Source of the DNA: Saturnia japonica
Lineage: Eukaryota; Arthropoda; Insecta; Lepidoptera; Saturniidae
DNA: 64,000 bases
Assembly (NCBI GenBank): GCA_033032175.1
Contig: CM065321.1
Coordinates: forward strand, 13,166,501-13,230,500
Direction: 5' to 3'
In this document: positions 45,116 to 55,445 of the stretch, piece by piece
Numbering within the stretch: the first letter of the stretch is position 1
Layout of the letters: each line of letters starts with the position of its first letter
Notes under the pieces: model-generated
What the model was told of the DNA's origin: nothing
Databases searched by the model: none
What the model saw: only the letters and a program-made list of their open reading frames with translations
Program-made: the position numbers and the translations under genes

Positions 45116-45594
45116 GTCAACGTGCAGAGCTATAAAAAAAAACTAAAGATTTTTATTTAGGTATTCAAAAAGCTTAGAGAAAAGTCCGCGATAGCATATG
45201 TCTATCTCCTCAGGTTGACTCACAGTAACCATATTTATTATCTTCAACATAATAATTAAAAATATTAAGTTATTTGTGAAGTTATTTTCTCCAATTCAGT
45301 ATTAATCTTTATCCAGATAAATTTAACTTGGACATTTAATGTAGATTAAAATTGAGTTTTACATTTTTCCATATAAATAAATACCGTGGAGGATATCACG
45401 AATTCAAATTTACGTGCGACCAAAGAAATCTCTTTCAGCATAACGGTCTTATTCAGTTGCCCGGCACCCTGCATCTATGATGAATAGTGCGTCGCGAGCT
45501 AAGCACACTTTTCGTAACTATGAAATTATATAACATACCATTACGCTTGTATTCCCCAAAGCGCTAGGCAGAGGTGTACACCAATAGTTCGCCG
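45116..45594. other. No gene recognised
   Basis: AT-rich spacer. Confidence 0.45.
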
Positions 45595-45782
45595 GGTATG
45601 TTTTAGTCCCATGTAATAGAGGGCGAGCCTACTGGCCATTATGGGCACAAAGCCCAACTCCGAGCTGCTACTGAGAATTTCATAGAAAAACCTAAGAACA
45701 CTTTGCTCGTCTTGCGCGAACCGAACCTAGGACCTCGATTATAGCAGTCACGTTTAGGACAAGTAGGCTAATGAGGCTATTA
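45595..45782 (-). repeat. SINE family 2, second copy, minus strand
   Basis: 'cccatgtaatagagggcgag', 'gggcacaaagcccaactcc' and 'gaacctaggacctcgattat' match 12085-12268. The T-arm is less well paired here, so this copy is older. Confidence 0.7.
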
Positions 45783-45919
45783 TAAATTTTTGAATTATCA
45801 ATATTAAATCGATAAAATCTAAATAAGGCATTTTTAGATATAAAATATACCACTTTGTAAATTATATCCGTGCGAATCTGGGGCAAGTAGGCTATAAAAT
45901 CCAAAATTAATTTTTCAAA

Positions 45920-46000
45920 CATGACTGGTATGTATAGAGATTAGCGTTCAAACAAACAAACAATCTCTCGAGCTTACTTTATTAGTTAGTATAGGTTGTT
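45920..46000 (+). repeat. Family C 3' end fragment
   Basis: 'agagattagcgttcaaacaa' followed by 'acaaacaatctctcgagctt' and 'tatta ... agtatagg' corresponds to 1475-1545. Confidence 0.55.
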
Positions 46001-48243
46001 ATTGAAATTTTGCCAAAATTTTAAATAAAAGCCGTTCGTATGAGCTTATCTTTGAATGAAAATGATTTTTAGTTTATTATCAATATGGTTGTACTGGGGT
46101 TCTCATGCTAAAGTGTTTTCGGTTTTTTATAAATTACGTTAATATTGTAAGTGCTAAGTAAATTGTATGTTACACATTACTAGTATTTGCCGGGTCGTAG
46201 GATTCGATAATTGTGTCAAAGTGGATGGCGACTACTTTGTAACAAATTATTGTTGAAAATGGCCGTATGTCAGATTGTAAACTGTCGATAGACTGTGAAA
46301 GAACATTAAAATTTTACATTATATTATTTTCGTAGGTTTATAAACTAACTGGATTGGCTAGGCTATGATAAAACTGCGACTATAACAAATTAGCCGTTGA
46401 AAATTCACATTTTTTTAAGTCCTAGTAATGAAATCCATTTGATTTCCCTTATTTAACAGCCATAACCTCAGAGATTCAAAATTATTAATGTCCGTTCACA
46501 GTTTATAATATCACTAGATTGATTATAAATTAACGATGTCTTTATTTATCCGGTGGGACGTAATTTCTTGTAACTTGAAAATAAGACACTCTCATTTTAT
46601 TTCTTTTTAGAAATATTGTTTAATATAAAACTTATCGTTCCTCTTGAGCCAACTAGAAAAACTTTAAAGATAAAATAAAGGTCACGTTGAGAGTTACTAT
46701 GCCTCAACATATTGTGTTGTAGGATACGATAATTGTGTCAAACTGGATCGCGACAACTATATGCCAATGTAACACAGACCATAGTGGATCAATCAAGTAG
46801 AGTGCTAGAGTACTTAACCAGGTTGCGTATACCATGCATATGGTTACAAACCCGCCATAAGCATGACAGTAACGATTAGCGATGAATAACCGATTTTTCG
46901 GGACCACCGTTGTTTTGGATCGAACAGTCCATATAAAAATCAATACCAAAAATATTTTATTCAAATCAGACATCGAGAAGAACAGGAAAGAATCTTGCTG
47001 CGGGTTTAACATCAGGTCAGGTGCCATTACATGAGCAAGACAATTTTTATCAAAAAAGAAAACCAAGTTCAACGAGTTTGAAGAGTTCGCAGGTGTAACT
47101 TTGAAGTTGAAGGTCAATTTAATTAAAATGCGACCATCCTTACCCTATCAAAAAAAAAAGAGTCATCCAAGTCGCTTTTAAAAAAAAGAATGAATGGCTG
47201 GAAATACTTATGAAAAAAGAATGTACATTCGAATTAAGTAACCTCCGACTTTTTTTGAAGGCGGTTAAAAACAAGCTTTTATTAGTACATTACCGAACTA
47301 AAAAGTAAATAATATTTTTTAATTATTAAAGTTTATAGGAGAGGGCATCTTTATCAGAGGCGTAGGCAGTACTACATACTAAACTAAATTTACATGAACT
47401 TGAAGCTTTGAATTTTTTTAATATTTGTTTAAGAGCTCGATTAGAGGATTCAATTTAAAGTGGAATGAAGTTTTACGCCTTAATAGAATAGAAAAATTAT
47501 TAATTAAAATAAAACAATATAAAAACAGTTTTTATTCAATATTTCAGTCGTACTAAAATCAGAAATCATTTTATGCAAGGGTGTGCTGAATGTTATTTAT
47601 TTAGGTGAAACAGTTATACCTAATATTCTTTTAAGTACATCAAACAATTTTAAAAGCATTTAAGGCGCAATAAACTTTTTTGGTTTAAATTCCCCTTATC
47701 CCTTTTTTATTTAATTTAACAGAATATTAAGTAAGTACCGCCTTTACATAAAATTATGGTTTTCATTTTAGTACAAATGAAATATTGAATATAAACTTGT
47801 TTTGAGGACTTGCTTACTTGTTTGAGGAATTTGGGGAAAAAATTACATGTACGGAACTATATATTTAATAACATAGATTAAGAAAATAATAGTGTTTTAC
47901 ATTTAACGTTTGAAATTAATTTCAGAAGACTGGAAAATAGAAGAATCGAAATACTTCGAAATGTTGAATTTAATCTGTTGTAAATCATATTATATATTTT
48001 TTTAAATCAAGTATACCTACAAAGATCATATTTATAAAAGCTGATTTCATTAAAATATTTTAAACTTTCTAAACTTTTATGTCTATCAAATAAACGGGCA
48101 TCATCCAAGTGTTCTATTACAAAAGAAAAAATAATTCAATTTATTAGAACCAAGTTCGTTATCTCGCACGAACTGAGCCACGTATGGTTCAAGTCAAAAA
48201 CTCACGGCTAGACGAAATTGGTACGCAATAATTTTGATTAATA
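46001..48243. other. No gene recognised
   Basis: 2.2 kb of AT-rich sequence. The open minus frame at 46704-47117 (137 codons) has no recognisable domain and no matching flanking exon signals. Confidence 0.45.
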
Positions 48244-48247
48244 CTCT

Positions 48248-48491
48248 TGTTTAGTATTGAGATGATTTCCGCTACCAATAGATGTCACTGAACCATTTTT
48301 ATTCTTACCGCGAGTTAAGATTTACTATGAGTTATTACGATAACTATTGTCGCAACTAGAGGGCGTTATACATTTTAGAAAAGAGGTATTGTTTTGTCTA
48401 TTTAAATATGTTAGTGTATCTTTGTAAAATTTATCCTTCCTTGTCCTATAAATAAAATAGTAGTCATTGAGTGTTGTGTTGTGATTTAACA
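48248..48491 (+). repeat. BEL/Pao 5' LTR
   Basis: 244 bp, TGTTTAG ... TTAACA. 'ttgtcctataaataaaatag' near the 3' end combines a TATA-like core ('ctataaataa') with an AATAAA polyadenylation signal. Confidence 0.93.
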
Positions 48492-48493
48492 TA

Positions 48494-48512
48494 TGGTGCC
48501 GAAAACCCGGGA
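48494..48512 (+). promoter_or_regulatory. BEL/Pao primer-binding site
   Basis: 'tggtgccgaaaacccggga' begins two bases after the 5' LTR. It starts with TGG, as needed to pair with a tRNA CCA end. The form is typical of BEL/Pao elements. The primer tRNA was not identified. Confidence 0.85.
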
Positions 48513-48615
48513 ATAAAGTGAAAAAGTGCAAAGTGTAATAAGTCCAACAAAAAAAACTGTAAGTAAAGTGAAAGTTAAATAAAGTAAAAAGACTTAGAAA
48601 AATTAAACCAAATTC

Positions 48616-48795
48616 AAAACACTTAGAAAATTTTGCAATAATTGTGTTGAGGACTTGTAAAATTTTGTTGAAACCAAACACTTAGAAAATTTTCAATAAT
48701 TGTGCCGAAGACTTGTAAAATTTTGTTGAAGTTACAAACACTTAGAGAGTTTTAATTCAGTCATCACTGACTTGTAAAAATTGTCAACAATAATT
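48616..48795 (+). repeat. Three 60-bp tandem repeats in the BEL/Pao leader
   Basis: Units start at 48616, 48676 and 48736 with 'aaacacttagaaaatttt'-type heads and carry 'acttgtaaaattttgttgaa' about 35 bp later. The first two are very similar, the third more diverged. They lie between the primer site and gag, where packaging or translation signals would be. Confidence 0.85.
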
Positions 48796-48863
48796 CAGTC
48801 ACAATAAATTTCATAAAAAGAAAAATTTATTAAGTATTTAGAATACATTATTTGTCAAAAAAT

Positions 48864-51800
48864 ATGGAGTCTCTCAATCAATTATTCGTCATGCAAAAAG
48901 ATTTGATAGATAAATTATTTAAAGCTCAGAGCAATTTCAAAAAGACGTCAAAAGAGAGGATGAAACTACCCTACATAGAAACAAAACTAGAAAAAATAGA
49001 AGAGTATTGGATGGATTTTAAAAAAGGACATAAAAATATAATTGTTCAAGTCAATGATAAGGATAAAGAATCGAAACCGTATTTCACAGAAGATTGGTAT
49101 GAAGTATTTGAAGATAAATATATATCTTATAAAAGCCTAATTAAAGAGAATTTGTACAAGATAAGAGCAACGACCCCGGAAACTAGAGAGGTTTCCGCAC
49201 TATCACATTCCGGTTCCAGTTTCGAAGCTAAGCTTCCCACGATTCATCTACCGTCATTTTCAGGAAATTACAAAGACTGGCAAACATTTTATGACATGTT
49301 TGTTTCTTTAATTATAAGCAATAAAACATTATCACCTGTACAAAAACTTCATTACCTGAAAAGTAGCTTGTCGGGCGAACCAGAAACGTTAATCAAGAAT
49401 TTCCCAACTACAGATGCGAACTTCAGTGAAGCGTGGGAACAATTAATCAAACGGTACAATAACAAACGATACAACTGCAATTCCATATTACAAACATTGT
49501 TTGCACAGAAACAAATTATTAGTGAATCGGCAAACGCGATCAAACAGTTATTAGATATAACTGCTTCTTGTTTAAAGTCACTGAATAATATAGGAATAAG
49601 TACTGACACTTGGGATGCAATCATCGTTCATTTTGTAGTTGCAAAACTGCCACAAGAATCTCGCCAACAATGGGAATATCATCTTAGCATGAAGTCTGAC
49701 GATTTACCAACTTGGTTACAGCTTACGGAATTTTTAGAATCGAGATTTAGAACAATAGAAATGATCGAAGGTGCTAAATATATGAGAACCAATCAACAGG
49801 TTGTCAAACCTGCTCTTAAGGCAAAATCATTTCATTCCGGCATACAAGAAGTACAAACCGAGCGAAAAAATACGGATGTAACCTGTTCATTTTGCGATGG
49901 TTCTCACTATTTGTACAATTGCAAGCAGTTTGGTCTAAAGTCAGTACAAGAGAGACATGACTTTGTAACAAATAACAGATTATGTTTTAATTGCCTCGCA
50001 CCAAATCACTCTGTTAAGAAATGCCGACAATCTACAAACTGTCGTAAATGTGGCAAACGACATCATTCTCTAATACACACTGTTTATAAAAGAGAAATCG
50101 ATAACAATCTAGTAAATCAAGAGACTACGAAGAAAATTAATGTCACACAACAACACACAACACAAGAACTACAAGGACAAGGAACACAGACAGCGCATAT
50201 TGTAGCGAACTATTCTAGGGGTGATACACAAAGCTACAACGTTTTATTAGCCACAGCAGTTATCAAAGCAAGATCACAAAACGGTTTAAATTATATAGTT
50301 AGGGCATTGTTAGATCAGGGCTCACAAGCTTCGTTTGTAACCGAGGCTACTGTACAATTACTTGGACTCGAAAGGGTACCTATTAATGGTTGGGTGTCAG
50401 GTCTGGGAGATGGCCATACTAAGATCAAATATATGGTATCTATACATATAGAATCACGTCATACTCCTTATCATTCACTCCAGGTAAATGCATATGTTCT
50501 AAGCTCACTTACGTCAATGCTTCCAACTTGTAATCTTTATTCACCACGATGGGCAGAACTGGAATCTAAGCCACTTGCAGACCCACATTTCACAACTTCG
50601 GGTAAAATAGACCTTTTGCTCGGAGCTGAGGTTTATAGCGAAATATTGCTCAATGAAGTTATTAAATATCCTCAAGGTAATTTAATAGCTCAAAACACCA
50701 TTCTTGGTTGGGTAATATCAGGAAAATTAGCACAAGAATCATTAGTAGAAGAACGTATTTCAAGTCTGCATATACACATTACACAAGAAGAAAATTTATT
50801 AAAGCAATTTTGGGAATTTGAGAATGAACCAAATATCATACAGAAGAAATTAACTCAAGACGAAATAAAATGCGAAGAATTTTATGAATTAACTACGACG
50901 AGAAATGAAGAAGGCAGATTCATAGTAAAATTACCTTTTAATACAGAAGATCCAGAATGTCAATACGGAAATACTTTAGATGCAGCTATAAAGAGATTTA
51001 ACTACTTAGAGAAGAAATTACATAAAAATCCAAAATTTCATGCAGAATATAGAAAGGTTATAGAAGAATATATAACACTTAATCACATGAAACTGGTGGA
51101 TCGAGAAGATATAGATAATCCTAGAGCAGTTTATTTACCACATCACGCTGTCGTTAGAGAAGAAAAACAGACAACGAAGGTACGAGTCGTATTCGATGCC
51201 TCGTGCAAGGGTAGTAATAACGTGTCACTTAATGACAATTTCTTAATTGTACCTAAGCTACAGCAAGATTTAAGACATCTGCTAATGAGATGGCGAACTC
51301 ATAAAATCTGTATCATAGCAGACTTAGTTAAAATGTATCGTCAGGTTCGGGTAGCTGAAGACGATACAAACTTTCAAAGGATTTTATGGAGGGATCATAG
51401 GAATGAACCAATACAACACTACAAATTATTGACGCTAACTTTTGGGACAGCTTGTGCACCTTATCTCGCAGTTAAAACTTTACAGAAGTTGGCGGAACAA
51501 GAACAAGAGAAATATCCTATGGCCGCAGAAATAACAAAGAAAGATTATTACATAGATGATTTAATGACAGGTTGTGAGAACGAAAGTGAAGCGATACTTA
51601 TTTTTGAAGAACTTAATAGCTTAATGAAATCAGGAGGGTTTGAGCTTCAGAAATGGAGCAGCAAAAACAAAACATTACTAAATTATATCAGTGAGAAGTA
51701 CCATAGAGAAGATAATTCAGTAATTATTAAATCAGATAACATGACAAAGGTAATAGGCATATGTTGGAATAGAAAGACAGACAATTTCGAATACACAATC

Positions 51801-52037
51801 AATTTACCAGAAATCCAGAAAATAATTACTAAGAGACAAGTTTTATCCGATATCGCAAGGTTATACGATCCCTTAGGGTGGATTGCACCCGTAGTAATAG
51901 TCGCTAAATTGTTCATCCAAAGGCTATGGAAATCAGGACTTGGGTGGGACGATGAAATCAGAGACGAATTATTAACTGAGTGGATTAAATTTAGAGGAGA
52001 ATTGGGACAAATCAAAAACATTATTGTGCCAAGATAG
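48864..52037 (+). CDS. BEL/Pao gag-pol, part 1: Gag, protease, reverse transcriptase
   Basis: 1057 codons from the ATG at 48864 (the frame is also open four codons upstream, with no earlier ATG) to TAG at 52035. Gag assembles the particle and ends in three zinc knuckles, 'CSFCDGSHYLYNC', 'CFNCLAPNHSVKKC' and 'CRKCGKRHHSLIH' (about residues 341-405). The aspartic protease has Asp 484 in 'LLDQGSQASFV', the DQG form usual in BEL/Pao. The reverse transcriptase follows, with Asp 820 in 'IADLVKMYRQV' and 'YIDD' at about 896-899, ending in 'IARLYDPLGWIAP'. There is no gag/pol frame change. The TAG lies just past reverse transcriptase, where relatives usually read W in 'PRW'. The simplest reading is a TGG-to-TAG nonsense mutation; programmed read-through is possible. 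Confidence 0.93.
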   Translation: MESLNQLFVMQKDLIDKLFKAQSNFKKTSKERMKLPYIETKLEKIEEYWMDFKKGHKNIIVQVNDKDKESKPYFTEDWYEVFEDKYISYKSLIKENLYKIRATTPETREVSALSHSGSSFEAKLPTIHLPSFSGNYKDWQTFYDMFVSLIISNKTLSPVQKLHYLKSSLSGEPETLIKNFPTTDANFSEAWEQLIKRYNNKRYNCNSILQTLFAQKQIISESANAIKQLLDITASCLKSLNNIGISTDTWDAIIVHFVVAKLPQESRQQWEYHLSMKSDDLPTWLQLTEFLESRFRTIEMIEGAKYMRTNQQVVKPALKAKSFHSGIQEVQTERKNTDVTCSFCDGSHYLYNCKQFGLKSVQERHDFVTNNRLCFNCLAPNHSVKKCRQSTNCRKCGKRHHSLIHTVYKREIDNNLVNQETTKKINVTQQHTTQELQGQGTQTAHIVANYSRGDTQSYNVLLATAVIKARSQNGLNYIVRALLDQGSQASFVTEATVQLLGLERVPINGWVSGLGDGHTKIKYMVSIHIESRHTPYHSLQVNAYVLSSLTSMLPTCNLYSPRWAELESKPLADPHFTTSGKIDLLLGAEVYSEILLNEVIKYPQGNLIAQNTILGWVISGKLAQESLVEERISSLHIHITQEENLLKQFWEFENEPNIIQKKLTQDEIKCEEFYELTTTRNEEGRFIVKLPFNTEDPECQYGNTLDAAIKRFNYLEKKLHKNPKFHAEYRKVIEEYITLNHMKLVDREDIDNPRAVYLPHHAVVREEKQTTKVRVVFDASCKGSNNVSLNDNFLIVPKLQQDLRHLLMRWRTHKICIIADLVKMYRQVRVAEDDTNFQRILWRDHRNEPIQHYKLLTLTFGTACAPYLAVKTLQKLAEQEQEKYPMAAEITKKDYYIDDLMTGCENESEAILIFEELNSLMKSGGFELQKWSSKNKTLLNYISEKYHREDNSVIIKSDNMTKVIGICWNRKTDNFEYTINLPEIQKIITKRQVLSDIARLYDPLGWIAPVVIVAKLFIQRLWKSGLGWDDEIRDELLTEWIKFRGELGQIKNIIVPR

Positions 52038-54104
52038 TTGCATACATCATCTGAGTCACAAATAGAGCTGCACGCATTTTCAGATGCATCCAGGTCAGCT
52101 TATGCGGCTGTGGTGTACCTTCGTGTAACTGACGAGCATAAAAATATTACAGTGAGTTTGATATCGGCCAAAACTAAGGTTGCACCAATTGAAAAGGAAA
52201 TGTCCATCCCAAGATTAGAACTTTCAGGTGCAGCTCTTGCTGCAAAGCTTTTGTCTGAAATATCACAAGTGATGGGCATATCCAAAAATAATCTATATGC
52301 ATATACTGATTCAACTGTGGTGTTAGCATGGTTGAAAGGACCTGCAAGTCGTTGGACCACATTTGTCAGTAATCGCGTATCAGAAATTCTGACCATAATG
52401 AATTATGAACAGTGGGGTCATGTAACTACCGACATTAATCCAGCAGACTGTGCATCTCGCGGACTAAAGCTAGCACATTTAATAAACCATGATCTATGGT
52501 GGAGTGGACCTACATGGTTAACGGAGACAATTGTAAAAAGAAACTTACCTAATTTAGAGGAAACGCTCGAAGAAAAGAGAATAGTCAAAACCTTAACTGC
52601 TGTAAATAAATTGCAAGAAGAGTTACCTTGGGAAAGATTTTCATCATTAACTAGAATGTTAAAGGTTTTATCATATTGTAGAAGATGGGTGTTTGTTTAC
52701 AAAACACCAAAGAGTGAAAGGCTACAGTCAAACTTTGTCTCGAGTGAAGAGATGGAACACACATTACACAATTGTATTAAGAAAGTACAAGAAATAGATT
52801 TTGGAAGTGAAATACAACTAGTAAAGACTCAAGGTCACGTACAAAAGAAAAGCGTACTACATACACTTTGCCCGATTTTGGACGAAATCGGCTTGTTAAG
52901 GGTTGGCGGACGAATTAGTCTGTCTAATGTGACTTACGACAACAAACATCCGATTATTATGCCAGCTAAGAATTATCTCACCAAGCTTTTAATAACCGAT
53001 GCTCATCAAAAAACTCTACATGGTGGCCCACAATTGATGTTAAACTATTTAAGAGGAAAATATTGGATAGTGAGAGCAAGAGATCAAGTAAAGAAGCATT
53101 ACAGAGAATGTGTTACATGTTTAAAGCACTCTAAATCTAGAAGTAGACAGTTAATGGGACAAATTCCAGTAGTCAGGCTTAAGCCAAGTAAACCATTTAT
53201 ATCAACAGGAGTTGACTACGCGGGACCCATTAACATAAGATTTTCTCCTGGAAGAGGAGCAAAATCTTATAAAGGATACGTCTGTTTGTTCGTATGCAAG
53301 GTCACACGTGCAATCCATTTAGAGGCTGTCACAGATTTGACTGCCAAGGGATTTATTGCAGCATTTAGACGATTCACATCTAGGCGCGGCCATTGCCGAG
53401 ATTTATATAGCGACAATGGCACAAATTTCGTTGGAGCAAATAAAATTTTAAACGACATGTTTAATGCTGCTAAATCTCAGATACCTAACGAGATTGCAAA
53501 AATACTCACCTTAGAATCTACGACGTGGCATTTTATCCCGCCACACGCGCCAAATTTTGGTGGCCTATGGGAGGCTGGCGTGCGCTCAGTTAAGACGCAT
53601 TTACGGAAAGTTATCGGAGAGGTTACCCTAACATATGAAGAGATAGCAACAGTATTGACGCAAGTAGAAGCTTGTTTGAATTCGCGACCCATTTCGATTC
53701 TGAGTAATAACCCCGAGGATCCTCTTCCACTGACACCTGGTCATTTTTTAGTTGGGGAGCCTATAATTAATATTGCAGATAGAGATTTTTCAAATACAAA
53801 CATAGTAGGATTAGATAGATGGAAATTAACGCAAAAGATAGTAAATAGTTTTTGGAAAAGATGGTCAAAAGAGTATTTGCTTACATTAAGTCAAAGATAT
53901 AAATGGAATAAAATAATTTGTGAACCAGAACTTAATGATGTGGTAGTAATTAGGGATGAAAATATACCACCTGCAAAATGGATGTTGGGTATTGTAGTTC
54001 ATAAATATCCTGGACCTGATAATGTAACTAGAACAGTAACAATAAAATGTAAAAGCGGTTTGCTCAAACGCCCAGTTAATAAAATTTGTGTTCTTACCAA
54101 ATAG
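52038..54104 (+). CDS. BEL/Pao gag-pol, part 2: RNase H and integrase
   Basis: Same frame as part 1, directly after its TAG, with no ATG at its start, so it is made only by read-through or not at all. It opens with the RNase H block 'ELHAFSDASRSAYAAVVYLR' and its 'YTDSTVVLAWL' motif. Integrase follows: the zinc-binding HX-HX-CX2C region ('HQKTLHGG' ... 'CVTC', residues about 323-358 of this part), then catalytic Asp 393 ('GVDYAGP'), Asp 459 ('YSDNGTNF') and Glu 512 ('GLWEAG'). A C-terminal chromatin/DNA-binding type domain ends with 'ARWML'-like 'AKWMLGIVV'. All catalytic residues are present over 688 codons without a stop. Confidence 0.92.
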   Translation: MHTSSESQIELHAFSDASRSAYAAVVYLRVTDEHKNITVSLISAKTKVAPIEKEMSIPRLELSGAALAAKLLSEISQVMGISKNNLYAYTDSTVVLAWLKGPASRWTTFVSNRVSEILTIMNYEQWGHVTTDINPADCASRGLKLAHLINHDLWWSGPTWLTETIVKRNLPNLEETLEEKRIVKTLTAVNKLQEELPWERFSSLTRMLKVLSYCRRWVFVYKTPKSERLQSNFVSSEEMEHTLHNCIKKVQEIDFGSEIQLVKTQGHVQKKSVLHTLCPILDEIGLLRVGGRISLSNVTYDNKHPIIMPAKNYLTKLLITDAHQKTLHGGPQLMLNYLRGKYWIVRARDQVKKHYRECVTCLKHSKSRSRQLMGQIPVVRLKPSKPFISTGVDYAGPINIRFSPGRGAKSYKGYVCLFVCKVTRAIHLEAVTDLTAKGFIAAFRRFTSRRGHCRDLYSDNGTNFVGANKILNDMFNAAKSQIPNEIAKILTLESTTWHFIPPHAPNFGGLWEAGVRSVKTHLRKVIGEVTLTYEEIATVLTQVEACLNSRPISILSNNPEDPLPLTPGHFLVGEPIINIADRDFSNTNIVGLDRWKLTQKIVNSFWKRWSKEYLLTLSQRYKWNKIICEPELNDVVVIRDENIPPAKWMLGIVVHKYPGPDNVTRTVTIKCKSGLLKRPVNKICVLTK

Positions 54105-54354
54105 GAAATTATCTCTAACAGTTCATCGTATATTGTCACGATGGGCGGTAATTTTTTTTTTGAGTTTATTTGTTTCTCGTTGTTTTCTTTTAGTGTGTAA
54201 GTGAGGTTTTTGTTACTTATATAAATAGAAGCAAAATTGTGTTTATTTTACTTATTAAATGTAAGAAAACAGCTCAAATCACCTTACATTAATTATGTTT
54301 CTCATAATTATATTAAAGATTTGTATTAAAGGAACAAGTCCTTGGTGGGCGGAA
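54105..54354 (+). other. BEL/Pao 3' untranslated region
   Basis: Non-coding, with no envelope frame. 'ggtgggcggaa' directly before the 3' LTR is the likely plus-strand priming purine tract, although it is interrupted by pyrimidines. Confidence 0.7.
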
Positions 54355-54598
54355 TGTTTAGTATTGAGATGATTTCCGCTACCAATAGATGTCACTGAAC
54401 CATTTTTATTCTTACCGCGAGTTAAGATTTACTATGAGTTATTACGATAACTATTGTCGCAACTAGAGGGCGTTATACATTTTAGAAAAGAGGTATTGTT
54501 TTGTCTATTTAAATATGTTAGTGTATCTTTGTAAAATTTATCCTTCCTTGTCCTATAAATAAAATAGTAGTCATTGAGTGTTGTGTTGTGATTTAACA
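54355..54598 (+). repeat. BEL/Pao 3' LTR
   Basis: 244 bp; by eye identical to 48248-48491 along its full length, followed by the CTCT target duplication. Confidence 0.93.
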
Positions 54599-54734
54599 CT
54601 CTAATGTGATATATTTATTATTGGTTTGAAAAAGAGTTTTAATTTAAAAAAAAACCCTAAATTATATTATATTAATTTTACTGCAAAAAAGTATTTCCCT
54701 TAATTATTCATCAACATTAATGGTTCAAACATCA

Positions 54735-55445
54735 TTTTTAATCTTATAAAAAGTATTAGAAATGTTGTAATTGTCACAGATAGCAAAAGTGCACTTCAGC
54801 CTCTAGTTCGATGTACCTCTGGCTACAGAGTTTGACAAGGATTCCATCTCATGTTGGTATCAAGGTTAATGAAGAGGCTGACTGTAGTGCAAAATTAGGA
54901 TCAACTCAGGGTTTAATAAAGAAGGTTAAAGCCGATTATTGGGAAATTATAACAAAATTTAAGGAAAGTAATTACGAAAATTGGAATGAATATTTTGATG
55001 AAAGAAGTAAAGAAAAAGGTATTTGGTATAAGACATTACAATATCAGCTGCTTCATAAACCTTGGTTTAGTGAATGCCATTTAAATCGACAATATATTAA
55101 AATATCATTAAGACTTAGTTAACACTATCCATCGGAAAGATTTGCATATATCATGAGAAAAACAGAGTCACCCAAGTGTAGTGTATGTAGAAAGATCGAT
55201 AGCGTGCATCATTTACTGATGGAATGTGACAAAAATAGGTTTGAAAGGGAGTCGCTGATGAATAGTATGAATTCAAACTGTCAAAATATAGGTATTTTTC
55301 ACAGCATTTTGGCAAAACCTCGTTCGGATGTAGCAAAGATGTTGTATGACTTGGTAGTGCTGTCTCATCAGCGACTCTCCTGATTTGATGCTAGTATGGA
55401 TTGGGACCAATGGGACTGATATATTCAGTACAATAAAAGACCCTA
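54735..55445 (+). pseudogene. LINE ORF2 3' fragment: RNase H and cysteine tail
   Basis: 'VIVTDSKSALQP' (about 54764-54800) and 'RIPSHVGIKVNEEADCSAK' (from 54845) are the DS-x-SA-L and (P)SH-GI-GNE-AD motifs of LINE RNase H. The sequence between them is shortened and frame-broken. The frame 54811-55122 closes with a stop. A second frame (55153-55383) then gives 'SPKCSVCRKIDSVHHLLMEC', a C-X2-C-X8-HH-type knuckle, and 'FHSILAKPRS'. It ends with AATAAA-like 'caataaaaga' near 55431. It is the same family as 6286-6600. Dead copy, lying 130 bp beyond the BEL element. Confidence 0.75.

Larger units (their letters stand above)
48244..54602 (+). mobile_element. BEL/Pao LTR retrotransposon, nearly intact
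   Basis: The element spans 48248-54598 (6351 bp), bounded by CTCT duplications (48244-48247, 54599-54602). It comprises a 244-bp LTR, a primer-binding site, a repeat-bearing leader, one gag-pol frame and a 250-bp 3' region with no envelope gene. A 3' LTR that appears base-for-base identical to the 5' LTR closes it. LTRs are made identical at insertion, so this copy inserted very recently. Domain order (gag with three zinc knuckles, protease, reverse transcriptase, RNase H, integrase) and the 'YIDD' and 'LLDQGSQ' motifs place it in BEL/Pao. One in-frame TAG is the only visible defect. Confidence 0.95.

Noticed and set aside
52038..54104. Independent second gene starting after the TAG
   Set aside because: No ATG at the start, same frame as part 1, and RNase H follows reverse transcriptase directly as in a normal BEL pol.
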